DNA from: an uncultured Myxococcales bacterium
GTDB lineage: Bacteria > Myxococcota_A > UBA9042
NCBI GenBank assembly: GCA_903955385.1
Contig: CAJBNH010000163.1
Span: forward strand, 1-42,264
DNA: 42,264 nt
Reading direction: 5' to 3'
Shown: positions 23,792 to 32,297 of the stretch, in pieces
Layout: each line of letters opens with the position of its first letter
Numbering within the stretch: the first letter of the stretch is position 1
Notes under the pieces: model-generated
What the model was told of the DNA's origin: nothing
Database searches by the model: none
Seen by the model: the letters and a program-made list of their open reading frames with translations, nothing else
Program-made: the position numbers and the translations under genes

Positions 23792-25669
23792 CTACAGGCC
23801 CGGGTTGGCCGCGTAGGTCACTTGGACCTCGTCACCGGGCAGCGGCGCCTGCGTGAAGAACACCGCGGTGTCGAACGGCGTGCACTTGCCGGATTCGCAC
23901 ACCAGCTCACCCTGACAGTCCCGCGACAACTTGCACGACTCGCCCTCACCCGGGGGCGTGACCGCACCGGCGCGGCAGTCCGGGGCGTGGGCCACGTAGT
24001 ACGAATCAACGGCGTTCGAGGCGGGATTGGCCACATACGCCATCTCCTTCGACACCTTGCCCCGCTTGCGGACGACGTCCAGCAGGGGTTCCCCCTTGGC
24101 ATTGGTAAAGGGCGGATGCGGCAAGCACACCTTGACGACGCGGCGCAGCACCAGGTCGGACACCTGCGTCAAAGCGGGGCCGAAGTCGCTGCCGGAGCAG
24201 ATGTTGAAGGCCACGCCGTTTTCGCGGAACGCCTGCACCAAGGTCAGGTACCGGGACCCGTAATCCGCGGAACCCCGAGCGCCCGCGCACACGTACGGGG
24301 ACTGGCTGGAGAAGAACGGCTTGACGGACGACTTGTAGAATTCGATGCGGTCGGTGGTCAGCTGGGCGGCGATGGCCGCGGCCGTCCCTGCGATGGGCAC
24401 CGCGTCGCCCGTGATGGCCGCCACCATGACGCGGCTGGGGTCTGACTTGAGGGTGCGGAAGCGGTTCACGAAGTCGCCCACCGGTGCCACGAAGTTGTTG
24501 AAGGTCGGCGCGCCCAAGGCGGTGTTCAGCACGGGATTTCCGCCGACCTGATCGCCCTTCAGCGCGCAAGTACCGGTCGAGAATCCTGTGATCTCAGTCT
24601 TGTAGCTCGCGTTGCTGGCCATCGGCAAGTCCAGACGCACCGAGCAGTCGTCGGCGTCGCTGATGAAGACGATGACCAGGTACGCGTCGTCACGCACCAG
24701 CTGCTTGAACTGGCAGTCGGCCGTCATCTCTCCCTTGGCGTCGCGCGGGCAGTTGGGGCCGAATGGGTCCAGCGCCATCCACGCCGACCGCAGGCCGCCT
24801 TCGAAGCCCGCCTCCGTCGTCGACGAGATGCCGGGCGACGCAATGCAGCGGAACAGGTCCAGGTTGCCCTTGACGGTGGCATCGGTGGGGTTGGGACGTG
24901 ACTTGAGGACGGCAGGCAGCTTGTCGGCCGTCGGGCAGGTCGAAGTGTCGGGCGGGTACATGCAACCCGCTATCGATGCGTCACCGCCGGGGGCGTAGCA
25001 GATCATCTTCTGCTGTGTGACGGCGACCTTGGGCTCAAACGTGGCTCGGCACTCCGCGTCGCTTTTGCAGCGGGACTCGCAGAACGCGTTGATGGAGCAG
25101 TTGCTGTTCGCGATGTTCGAGGCCAGCGAAGGCTTGGTGCACTTCCACGTCAGGTTGCCGGCCGAGGCGTTGGCGAAGGTGGCGGTGGCTGCGGCAGGGC
25201 ACAGAGAGGATGCGGTCTTGTTGGCGTAGGTGAACTCGAACGAGCTCTTGCCGCACTGATTGTCGCTGGCGCAGGGGACGGTGACGCGCTCGATGCACTG
25301 CGCGGGAAAGGTCTTGGCGGCAGAGTGCAGGAAGGCGCCGACCTTCTTGACCGACGAGGTGTCGGTCGTGCCGGCGGGGTCCGGAGCCTGTTGCACCGTC
25401 ACGACGGCCATTTGCGCGTCGATGGTGCCCAGGGACTCGAGGTTCTTGACGAAGCTGGTAAAGCCGGCAGCAAGTTCACGTTGTTCTTGACACATGGATG
25501 TCGAATGGTCGATGACCCAAAGGAAATCCAGCTTCACCGGGTCGGTGTTGGACAACGACTTGACGACACGCACTTCCAGCGAATCGGTCAGCCGCACGAT
25601 CGGATAGTCGTTGCAGCTGCCGGCCAGAACCGCGAGACCGAGCAGGAAGGGCCAGTGCGACTTGCTCAT
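23792..25669 (-). CDS. VWA-domain lipoprotein
   Basis: The 625-residue protein has a lipoprotein signal (lipobox LAGSC, Cys19). A von Willebrand factor A domain begins at about residue 46, with an intact metal-site motif DHSTS (D54, S56, S58) and a later FISDADDC segment. A long Cys-rich insertion (about residues 105-215, with CASDNQC, CESRCKSDAEC) interrupts the domain. A further Cys motif near the end (CKLSRDCQGELVCESGKC) recalls the neighbouring lipoproteins. ATG 25669 is chosen because GAGG lies 5-8 bases before it; the 49-residue upstream extension looks non-coding. Likely an outer-surface metal-dependent binding protein. It is divergent from the kinase gene. Confidence 0.8.
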   Translation of the reverse strand: MSKSHWPFLLGLAVLAGSCNDYPIVRLTDSLEVRVVKSLSNTDPVKLDFLWVIDHSTSMCQEQRELAAGFTSFVKNLESLGTIDAQMAVVTVQQAPDPAGTTDTSSVKKVGAFLHSAAKTFPAQCIERVTVPCASDNQCGKSSFEFTYANKTASSLCPAAATATFANASAGNLTWKCTKPSLASNIANSNCSINAFCESRCKSDAECRATFEPKVAVTQQKMICYAPGGDASIAGCMYPPDTSTCPTADKLPAVLKSRPNPTDATVKGNLDLFRCIASPGISSTTEAGFEGGLRSAWMALDPFGPNCPRDAKGEMTADCQFKQLVRDDAYLVIVFISDADDCSVRLDLPMASNASYKTEITGFSTGTCALKGDQVGGNPVLNTALGAPTFNNFVAPVGDFVNRFRTLKSDPSRVMVAAITGDAVPIAGTAAAIAAQLTTDRIEFYKSSVKPFFSSQSPYVCAGARGSADYGSRYLTLVQAFRENGVAFNICSGSDFGPALTQVSDLVLRRVVKVCLPHPPFTNAKGEPLLDVVRKRGKVSKEMAYVANPASNAVDSYYVAHAPDCRAGAVTPPGEGESCKLSRDCQGELVCESGKCTPFDTAVFFTQAPLPGDEVQVTYAANPGL

Positions 25670-25781
25670 CGGACCTCTGCAGCGCCCGGGGGGAGCGCGC
25701 GGGCCGCAGGGGCGCGGCCTACCCTCGCACGGTACCAGCAAGGGCGGGACTGCGCCACGGTCCGCTGCACATGGCTCACGC

Positions 25782-25810
25782 TTGGCACCACCGGGAGCGA
25801 CGCCTACACT
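25782..25810 (+). promoter_or_regulatory. promoter of the Ser/Thr kinase gene
   Basis: TTGGCA (25782-25787) and TACACT (25805-25810) are 17 bp apart, a strong match. It lies downstream of the first in-frame ATG (25771), so that ATG cannot be used from this promoter. This supports the GTG at 25858. Confidence 0.65.
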
Positions 25811-25857
25811 GCCCACCTTCCCGGCTCGACACGGGCCCGTCCCCGAGGCACCCCGGC

Positions 25858-27120
25858 GTGTGGCGAATCTGCCCCAATTGTGGTCATCGCACCGACTCGT
25901 ACGCCTGCGAGAAGGACGGCGGCGAGACGCGCTTCATCCGCACCGACACGGAGTTTCCGGGTCGCCTGCATCAGGGCGATCTGCTGTTGGAGCACTACGA
26001 AGTTCACGACCTGATCGGCGTGGGCGGCATGGGGGCCGTGTACCGCGGGCAGCAGCGCATGACCCACCAGCAGGTGGCGATCAAGGTGCTGTGGCGGGAC
26101 CTGGCGGCCGACCCGGTCGAGGTGCGGCGGTTCTCGCGCGAGGCCCGGGCCGCGTCGCTGCTGAGCCATCCCAACTCCGTGCGCGTGTTCGATTTTGGCG
26201 CCGACGACCGAACCGGAACGCTGTTCATCGTCATGGAGTTTCTGGTCGGCCAGAAGCTGTCGGACGTCCTGCGCTCGACTCCCGTGCTGCCCCCCGGGCG
26301 TGTGGTGCACATCGTCACGCAGGTCGCCAAGGCGCTGGAGGAAGCCCACCGCAAGGGCGTCGTGCATCGCGACCTGAAGCCCGACAACATCTTCTTGCAG
26401 GAAATTGCAGGCGAAAAGGACTTCGCAAAGGTGCTGGACTTTGGTCTCGCCAAGTTCATCGCCGGGGACTTCGAGCGCGACCAGCTGACGCGCGTGGGCT
26501 ATGTCGTCGGGTCGCCGGAGTACATGGCGCCAGAGCAGGCGTCGGGCGGCAACGTGGGGCCGGCAGCGGACCTCTACTCGCTCGGCGTGGTGTTGTACGA
26601 GTGCCTGACCGGGAATTTGCCGTTCGACTCGAATTCGACTGCGGAAGTGTTGCGCATGCACATCCTGCAGGGCCCTCCGCCACTGGTCGCTCCGTCGGGT
26701 GAGGACTTGCCCCCGGCGTTGGTTGAAGTCGTGCTCCGCTGTTTGGCGAAGGACCCGAGCGATCGCCCCGCGAGTGCAGATGCGTTGCGGATTCAGCTGT
26801 TGCAGGCCTGTGACCGCCGCGGCTTGTCCGTTCCCCGCGCTCCTGGTCCCACGCGGGAGGACCGCGGCGCAGCGAATCGCCCCAGACCTCCGGTCGGTCC
26901 CTCTGACGCGCCTCCGTTCGCGCCTGCCGACAGCGGCTGGGGCACCTTGGACGACCGCCTCGATCCCTTGCCCGACGCCGATCGCGCCGCACCGTTGTTG
27001 ACGCCCGCCGCTCGCACCCGCGCCGTCGGTCGGGCCCTCGCTCACTCACCTTGGGGGCTGTTGATCCTCGGGGTCGGAATCGGCATGACGATTGCGGCGT
27101 TCTGGATCGCGTGGCGCTGA
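25858..27120 (+). CDS. membrane-anchored serine/threonine protein kinase
   Basis: The 420-residue eukaryotic-like kinase begins with a Cys-rich zinc-ribbon-like segment (MWRICPNCGHRTDSYACEK). The catalytic domain follows at about residues 46-320: glycine loop IGVGGMGAVYRG, Lys76 in VAIKVL, HRDLKPDN with Asp172, DFGLAKF with Asp194, and APEQ. All catalytic residues are intact. A Pro/Asp-rich linker leads to one C-terminal transmembrane helix (PWGLLILGVGIGMTIAAFW) and a very short exterior end, so the kinase is cytoplasmic with no sensor domain outside. The GTG start has GAGG upstream and sits after the promoter. Its targets are unknown; such kinases are abundant in myxobacteria. Confidence 0.88.
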   Translation: MWRICPNCGHRTDSYACEKDGGETRFIRTDTEFPGRLHQGDLLLEHYEVHDLIGVGGMGAVYRGQQRMTHQQVAIKVLWRDLAADPVEVRRFSREARAASLLSHPNSVRVFDFGADDRTGTLFIVMEFLVGQKLSDVLRSTPVLPPGRVVHIVTQVAKALEEAHRKGVVHRDLKPDNIFLQEIAGEKDFAKVLDFGLAKFIAGDFERDQLTRVGYVVGSPEYMAPEQASGGNVGPAADLYSLGVVLYECLTGNLPFDSNSTAEVLRMHILQGPPPLVAPSGEDLPPALVEVVLRCLAKDPSDRPASADALRIQLLQACDRRGLSVPRAPGPTREDRGAANRPRPPVGPSDAPPFAPADSGWGTLDDRLDPLPDADRAAPLLTPAARTRAVGRALAHSPWGLLILGVGIGMTIAAFWIAWR

Positions 27121-27147
27121 CCGTCACAATTCGAAACGAGCCGTTCA

Positions 27148-27176
27148 TGGACGCCGCAACACGAGCCTCCTAGCTT
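27148..27176 (+). promoter_or_regulatory. candidate promoter of the ABC/LolA-like operon
   Basis: TGGACG (27148-27153) and TAGCTT (27171-27176) are 17 bp apart. Transcription near 27184 would leave a leader of about 70 bases before the ATG at 27257. Confidence 0.45.
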
Positions 27177-27256
27177 GGTGGTCTGCCTGAACCCCCCAGG
27201 CGTTCCGCCGCATCCGACGGGTCACGCACCGTCACCGTTTTGCAAGAGGAACCCGC

Positions 27257-27988
27257 ATGGACCACCCCCCCGCTATCGTCCGCCTGACTGGCGTCGACAA
27301 GGACTACCTGCTCGGCAAGGTGGTCGTCCCCGCGCTGCGAGGCATCGATCTCGCCATCCAGCCTGGCGAATTCACCGTCATCGCGGGACCGTCCGGCAGC
27401 GGCAAAACCACCGCCCTGAACCTGATCGGCTGCGTCGATGTCGCGACGCGCGGCATCGTCACGGTGGACGGGCACGACACGGCCAAGCTCAGCGAGCGCG
27501 ACCTGACGAAGCTGCGGCTGGAGCGACTGGGCTTCATCTTCCAGTCGTTCAATCTGGTCGGCGTGCTGGATGCCTTTCAGAACGTCGAGTTTCCGTTGCT
27601 GCTGCAGCGCAAGCTGACCAAGGCAGAGCGGCGCGAGCGGGTGATGGACCTGCTGCAGGAGGTCGGCATCGACCAGTACGCCAAGCACCGGCCAAACGAG
27701 CTGAGCGGTGGACAGCGGCAGCGCGTGGCGATCGCTCGGGCGCTGGTCACACGTCCGCAGATCGTGCTGGCCGACGAGCCGACGGCGAATCTGGACTCTG
27801 AGACCGGCAACGCCATTGTCGACCTGATGGAGAAGCTGAACGACGAGGGCACGACCTTCCTCTTCTCGACCCACGACCCCCGTGTCGTCGACCGCGCGGG
27901 TCGCGTCGTGCGCCTGATGGACGGCCGCATCGTCGAGGACGTCACGCGCCGCGCCGTGGGGGCCTCCCGCATCGCCCAGTCAGCCTGA
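27257..27988 (+). CDS. LolD/MacB-type ABC transporter ATP-binding protein
   Basis: The 243-residue ATPase has Walker A GPSGSGKTT (near residue 49), Q-loop FQSFNLVG, ABC signature LSGGQRQRVAIARAL, Walker B IVLADEPTANLDSETG and the switch His in FLFSTHDPRV. The sequence is of the LolD/MacB/FtsE subfamily, whose members drive mechanotransmission across the envelope rather than import. AAGAGG lies before the ATG. It is followed after 16 bp by an FtsX-type permease, then a second permease, a LolA-like protein and a barrel protein. The order suggests an envelope lipid or lipoprotein trafficking machine, though the true cargo is unknown. Confidence 0.92.
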   Translation: MDHPPAIVRLTGVDKDYLLGKVVVPALRGIDLAIQPGEFTVIAGPSGSGKTTALNLIGCVDVATRGIVTVDGHDTAKLSERDLTKLRLERLGFIFQSFNLVGVLDAFQNVEFPLLLQRKLTKAERRERVMDLLQEVGIDQYAKHRPNELSGGQRQRVAIARALVTRPQIVLADEPTANLDSETGNAIVDLMEKLNDEGTTFLFSTHDPRVVDRAGRVVRLMDGRIVEDVTRRAVGASRIAQSA

Positions 27989-28004
27989 AGCCACGGAGAC
28001 GCCC

Positions 28005-30122
28005 ATGGTGCTGTTTCGCATCGCGCTCCGGAACCTCTGGAGTCACAAGACCAAAACCCTGATCGTCGGTGGCCTGCTGGTCTTCGGCACGCTGCTGGTG
28101 GTGCTGGGTCAGAGCCTGCTGACCACGCTGGATCAGTCGATGGCCCGCAGCATCGTCAACAGCGTCGCGGGGCACCTGCAGGTGTACGCCGCCGACGCCA
28201 AGGACAACCTCGCGCTGTTTGGCTCGTTCGAGGGGACGGAGATCGGTCAAATCAAGGACTTTCCGCGTGTCCGCAAGGTGCTGGAGGGTCTGCCGGAGGT
28301 GCAGGCCGTCATCCCGATGGGCATCGACTCGGCGGTGGTGTTCGGTGGCAACGTATTGGACGTGAAGCTGGAGCAGCTGCGAGCCGCTGAGAAGCAGGGC
28401 GACCACGCGCGGTCGCACGCGCTGCGCAACCACGTGCGGCGCATCGTCGTGATGCTGCATCAGGAGCTGAAGAACCTGAACGGTCTGGTCGACAAGGCCA
28501 AGCTGACCGAAGAGACGCGCCAGGGGCTGGTGGACGTTGAGCGCGCGGCTGCGAAGGAATTCTGGGACAGCTACGAGACCGACGTGCTGGGGCATCTCGA
28601 GTTTCTGGAGAACAAGATCGCCCCGATGGCCTTGGGCGAGGACATGATCTTCCTTCGCTACATCGGCACCGACACCAACCGGTACGCGAAGGCCTTCGAC
28701 CTGTTCGAGATGGTCGACGGTCAGCCGATTCCTGCGGGCAAGCGCGGATTTCTGTTCAACAAGCTGACGTACGAAGAGCAGGTCAAGCACAAGACTGCGC
28801 GACGTCTCGACCGCATGCGCGATCGACTGGCCGGCGGCTTCCAGCTTGCGACGGACGATGAGCTGAAGAATTGGCGCAAGCTCAACAAGGACCAGCACAA
28901 GGAGATTACCTACCAGCTCGACGACGACTCGGCTGCTGCCGTTCGCAAGGCCCTGCAAGCCGAGCTGAAGTCGTCCGAGACCGACCTTGTCAAGCTGATC
29001 GTCGCGTTCATGGACATGAACGATCAGAATTTCGCTCGTCGTTACAAGCTGTTCTACGAGACTGTGGTGCCGCACCTCAACCTCTACAGCGTCAAGATCG
29101 GTGACACGCTGACCCTGCGCGGGCTGACGGCGTCGGGCTATCCCACGTCCGTTCCTGTCACACTGTACGGCACGTTCCGCTTCCGCAGTCTGGACAAGTC
29201 GGCGGTATCTGGCGCAGCGAACCTTACGGATCTGAACACGTTTCGCGACCTCTACGGCTTCATGAGCGCCGACCGCAAGAAGGAACTGGAGGCATTGGAG
29301 GCCAAGAGCGGCGTGCGCGCGATTTCCCGCGATGAAGCGGAGGCCGCGTTGTTCGGCGGCGAGGGCGAAGAAGTGGCCCCCGAGGCGGTTGCCGTCACGC
29401 CCACTGCCGTCGAGGCAGCCCTGGATCCGACGGAGGGCTTCGACGAGTTCGCGGGCGTCGACATGGCGACCGGAGCCAAGACCCACGGAGCGTCGCTGGC
29501 CGACCTGACGTACACGCAAGCGCAGACCGACGGTGGGGTGGTGCGCAACGCCGCCATCATGCTGAAGCCGGGTGTCGCGGTGGCCGACGGGCTGCGGGCC
29601 GTCACGCTTGCCGTCGAGCGCGAGAAGCTGGGGCTGAAGGTCGTCGACTGGCGCAAGGCCAGCGGCCTGATCGGCGACTTCGTGTGGGTCATCTATGTCA
29701 TTCTGTTCACTGCGATTTTCGTCATCTTCATCGTGGCGCTGGTCATCATCAACAACTCGATGGTGATGGCGACGATGGAGCGGGTGCGCGAGATCGGCAC
29801 CATGCGGGCCATCGGTGCCCAGCGGACCGAGATCCTCAAGATGTTCGCGGCGGAAGCCGTCGTGCTGGGGACCGTCTTCGGCGCGGTGGGCGTGGGGCTC
29901 GGCGCGGCGATAGTCGGGACGCTGGGCTACGTCGGCATCCCCGCGTACGTCGATCAGATGGTCTTCCTGTTCGCGGGACCGCGCCTGCACTTGCTGCTGT
30001 CGCCGACGCACCTGCTGTTCGCTTGGGCGATCGTGTACGTGGTCGCCGCGCTGTCGACGATCTACCCGGCCTACCTGGCCACCCGAATCACGCCGCTGCA
30101 GGCGATGCAGGACGCGGAGTAA
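28005..30122 (+). CDS. FtsX/LolC-type ABC permease with enlarged periplasmic domain
   Basis: The 705-residue permease has one N-terminal transmembrane helix (about residues 17-40) and three C-terminal helices (about residues 570-700) with the FtsX-like motif ERVREIGTMRAIGAQRTEIL. Between them is a periplasmic region of more than 500 residues, far longer than in LolC or LolE (total near 400). It includes a highly charged helical stretch (about residues 120-330, many Lys, Arg, Asp and Glu), probably coiled coil. It is followed five bases later by a second permease of normal size, so the pair may act as a heterodimer like LolC and LolE. Confidence 0.85.
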   Translation: MVLFRIALRNLWSHKTKTLIVGGLLVFGTLLVVLGQSLLTTLDQSMARSIVNSVAGHLQVYAADAKDNLALFGSFEGTEIGQIKDFPRVRKVLEGLPEVQAVIPMGIDSAVVFGGNVLDVKLEQLRAAEKQGDHARSHALRNHVRRIVVMLHQELKNLNGLVDKAKLTEETRQGLVDVERAAAKEFWDSYETDVLGHLEFLENKIAPMALGEDMIFLRYIGTDTNRYAKAFDLFEMVDGQPIPAGKRGFLFNKLTYEEQVKHKTARRLDRMRDRLAGGFQLATDDELKNWRKLNKDQHKEITYQLDDDSAAAVRKALQAELKSSETDLVKLIVAFMDMNDQNFARRYKLFYETVVPHLNLYSVKIGDTLTLRGLTASGYPTSVPVTLYGTFRFRSLDKSAVSGAANLTDLNTFRDLYGFMSADRKKELEALEAKSGVRAISRDEAEAALFGGEGEEVAPEAVAVTPTAVEAALDPTEGFDEFAGVDMATGAKTHGASLADLTYTQAQTDGGVVRNAAIMLKPGVAVADGLRAVTLAVEREKLGLKVVDWRKASGLIGDFVWVIYVILFTAIFVIFIVALVIINNSMVMATMERVREIGTMRAIGAQRTEILKMFAAEAVVLGTVFGAVGVGLGAAIVGTLGYVGIPAYVDQMVFLFAGPRLHLLLSPTHLLFAWAIVYVVAALSTIYPAYLATRITPLQAMQDAE

Positions 30123-30127
30123 CCACG

Positions 30128-31426
30128 ATGGGCCAGCTTCTTCTGATCAGCCTGCGCAACCTGTTCCAGCATCGGCGGCGAACGCTGCTGCTGGGGTCGG
30201 CGATCGCGTTCGTCACCATGCTGCTGGTGCTGCTGTCGTCGCTGTTCAACGGCATGCAGGACACGATGTTGCGGTCGGCGACGACGCTGATGACCGGCCA
30301 CGTCAACATCGGCGGCTTCTACAAGATCACCGCGGGCTCGGCGGCGCCGGTCGTCACCAACTACGCGAAGATCGAACAGATCGTGCGCCGCGAGATCAAG
30401 GGGTTGGACCACGTGGTCGTGCGCGGCCGCGGCTTCGGCAAGGTCATCAGCGACACGACCTCGCTGCAGGGCGCCATCAACGGTATCGACATCACGCACG
30501 AAAAGGGCTTTCGCGACGTCGTGCAGGTGCGGTCGGGACGGCTCGAGGACCTGGCGCAACCCCGCACTGCGTTGATCTTCGAGTCCCAGGCCGAGCGGCT
30601 GGAGGTCAAGGTCGGCGACATGCTGACGCTGTCGTCTCCCACCTTCCGTGGCGTGCAGAACACGGTCGACGTGCGCATCGTGGCCATTGGCGGCGACCTT
30701 GGGTTCATGAGCAACTTCATGATCTTCGTGAACTCTGAGGCCATCCGCGACCTGTACCAGCTGGACGTGACGACCGCCGGCGCCTTGCACCTGTACCTGA
30801 AGGATCCTGAGCAGGCCGATACGGTGGCGGCCAAGCTGCGCAAGGTCATCCAGGCCGAGGGCTATGGCGTCATGGACAAGGTCGCCCAGCCCTTCTTCCA
30901 CAAGTTCGATACCGTCAAGCGCGAAGACTGGGTGGGGCAGAAGATCGACATCACCACCTGGATCGACGAGATGCTGTTCATTCGCTACACGTTACAGACG
31001 CTGAGCGTCCTGATTGCCATCCTCGTGACCGTGTTGCTGGTCATCATCGTCATTGGCGTGATGAACACCCTGTGGATGGCCGTCCGCGAGAGAACCAGAG
31101 AGATCGGCACCTTGCGGGCCATCGGCATGCAGCGGGGGCGGATTCTGGCCATGTTCGTCATCGAGACCGCGCTGCTGGCCTTGGGGGCAACCCTGTTTGG
31201 CGTGTTGCTGGCAACCCTGCTGGCCGCGGGGGTGAACGCCGCCGAGTTCGTCGTGCCCAAGGGTTTCCAGATGTTCCTGATGTCCGACACGCTGCGTTTG
31301 GTGGTCGACGTGCCCACGGCCGTGCGGTCGCTGGTCATCATCTCGGTCATCACCACGCTCGGGTCGCTGGAACCCGCCTGGCGCGCCGCCCGCCTGCAAC
31401 CCGTTACCGCGATGCACGCCAACTGA
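30128..31426 (+). CDS. FtsX/LolE-type ABC permease
   Basis: The 432-residue permease begins MGQLLLISLRNLFQHRRRT, leading into the first transmembrane helix. A MacB-like periplasmic domain follows (about residues 45-285), then three C-terminal helices with the motif ERTREIGTLRAIGMQRGRIL. Length and topology are typical of LolC/LolE proteins. The start at 30128 follows the stop of the first permease by five bases. The two permeases are clearly related in their C-terminal halves but differ greatly in the periplasmic region. They presumably share the ATPase at 27257. Confidence 0.88.
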   Translation: MGQLLLISLRNLFQHRRRTLLLGSAIAFVTMLLVLLSSLFNGMQDTMLRSATTLMTGHVNIGGFYKITAGSAAPVVTNYAKIEQIVRREIKGLDHVVVRGRGFGKVISDTTSLQGAINGIDITHEKGFRDVVQVRSGRLEDLAQPRTALIFESQAERLEVKVGDMLTLSSPTFRGVQNTVDVRIVAIGGDLGFMSNFMIFVNSEAIRDLYQLDVTTAGALHLYLKDPEQADTVAAKLRKVIQAEGYGVMDKVAQPFFHKFDTVKREDWVGQKIDITTWIDEMLFIRYTLQTLSVLIAILVTVLLVIIVIGVMNTLWMAVRERTREIGTLRAIGMQRGRILAMFVIETALLALGATLFGVLLATLLAAGVNAAEFVVPKGFQMFLMSDTLRLVVDVPTAVRSLVIISVITTLGSLEPAWRAARLQPVTAMHAN

Positions 31427-31440
31427 TGCGAGGAAGGCCC

Positions 31441-32289
31441 ATGATCCGTCGACAAACGCTTTGCCTGACCCTTTGCGCGGCCGCGCTCGGTCTGCTGCCC
31501 GCTGCCGCCCACGCCCAACCCGCGGCGCCGGCCGTAGCAGCAGAAACGGCCCCGCCCGTCGCCGCGCCACCGCAGCCGCTGGACGCCGCGGCGGTGAAGA
31601 AGCTGCTGCAGGAGATCGACGACCGGCAGCGCAATTCGGGTGATTACAAGACGTTGGTCTACATCGAGCGCAAAGAGCGCAACAAGAACGACGTGGTCTT
31701 CGAGGCCGTCGTCTACCGCCGCGATGCCGACGACAAGCTGATGATCCTGTTCCTGCAACCCAAGGCAGAGCGGGGCAAGGGCTATCTGCGCATTGAGAAG
31801 AACCTGTGGATGTACGACCCCGGCGCGGGCAAGTGGGAGCGGCGGACCGAGCGCGAGCACATCGGCGGCACCGACAGTCGCCGCGCGGACTTTGACGAGT
31901 CGCGGCTGGCGGACGAGTACGACGCGGTCTACGACGGCATCGAGAAGTTGGGCAAGGTGGACGCGCACAAGCTGACCCTGACGGTGAAGAAGGGGGTCGA
32001 CGTGGCGTATCCCAAGCTCTCGCTTTGGGTTTCGGCCGCATCGAGCATGGTCCTGAAGCGCCAGGAGTTCGCGGCCAGCGGCAAGCTGATGCGCACGACG
32101 TACACGCCCAAGTGGGCCCGGCTCTATAGCGCGTCGAAGAAGGCGGAAGTCTGGTCGCCCAAAGAGATCCGCATCTTCGACGAGGTCGAGAAGGGCAACT
32201 CGACGGTGATCTTGATGAAAGAGCAGGACCTGCGCCCCCTGCAGACCAACCTGTTCACCAAGGCGTGGTTGGAGTCGCAGTCGCGTTAG
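31441..32289 (+). CDS. LolA-like outer-membrane lipoprotein-sorting family protein
   Basis: The 282-residue protein has a cleavable signal peptide (ending AHA near residue 24) and a short Pro/Ala linker. The domain that follows has the LolA-like pattern: YKTLVYIERKERNKNDVVFE, LMILFLQPKAERGKGYLR, KNLWMYDPGAGKWERR and a late strand SASSMVLKRQEF. This matches the COG2834-type sorting protein family rather than classic LolA. Genes of this family often accompany LolCDE-like ABC genes. It starts 14 bp after the permease stop with GAGGAAGG upstream, and 8 bp separate it from the barrel gene. It probably carries a lipid or lipoprotein through the periplasm. Confidence 0.8.
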   Translation: MIRRQTLCLTLCAAALGLLPAAAHAQPAAPAVAAETAPPVAAPPQPLDAAAVKKLLQEIDDRQRNSGDYKTLVYIERKERNKNDVVFEAVVYRRDADDKLMILFLQPKAERGKGYLRIEKNLWMYDPGAGKWERRTEREHIGGTDSRRADFDESRLADEYDAVYDGIEKLGKVDAHKLTLTVKKGVDVAYPKLSLWVSAASSMVLKRQEFAASGKLMRTTYTPKWARLYSASKKAEVWSPKEIRIFDEVEKGNSTVILMKEQDLRPLQTNLFTKAWLESQSR

Positions 32290-32297
32290 GAGGCCCC

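Noticed and set aside
25771-25857. N-terminal extension of the kinase from the ATG at 25771
   Set aside because: The best promoter lies downstream of this ATG, and the 29 residues have no family similarity or ribosome-binding site.
27942-30011. Minus-strand open frame of 689 codons over the first permease
   Set aside because: Antisense shadow of an FtsX-type permease; Arg/Gln/His-rich with no domain or signal peptide.
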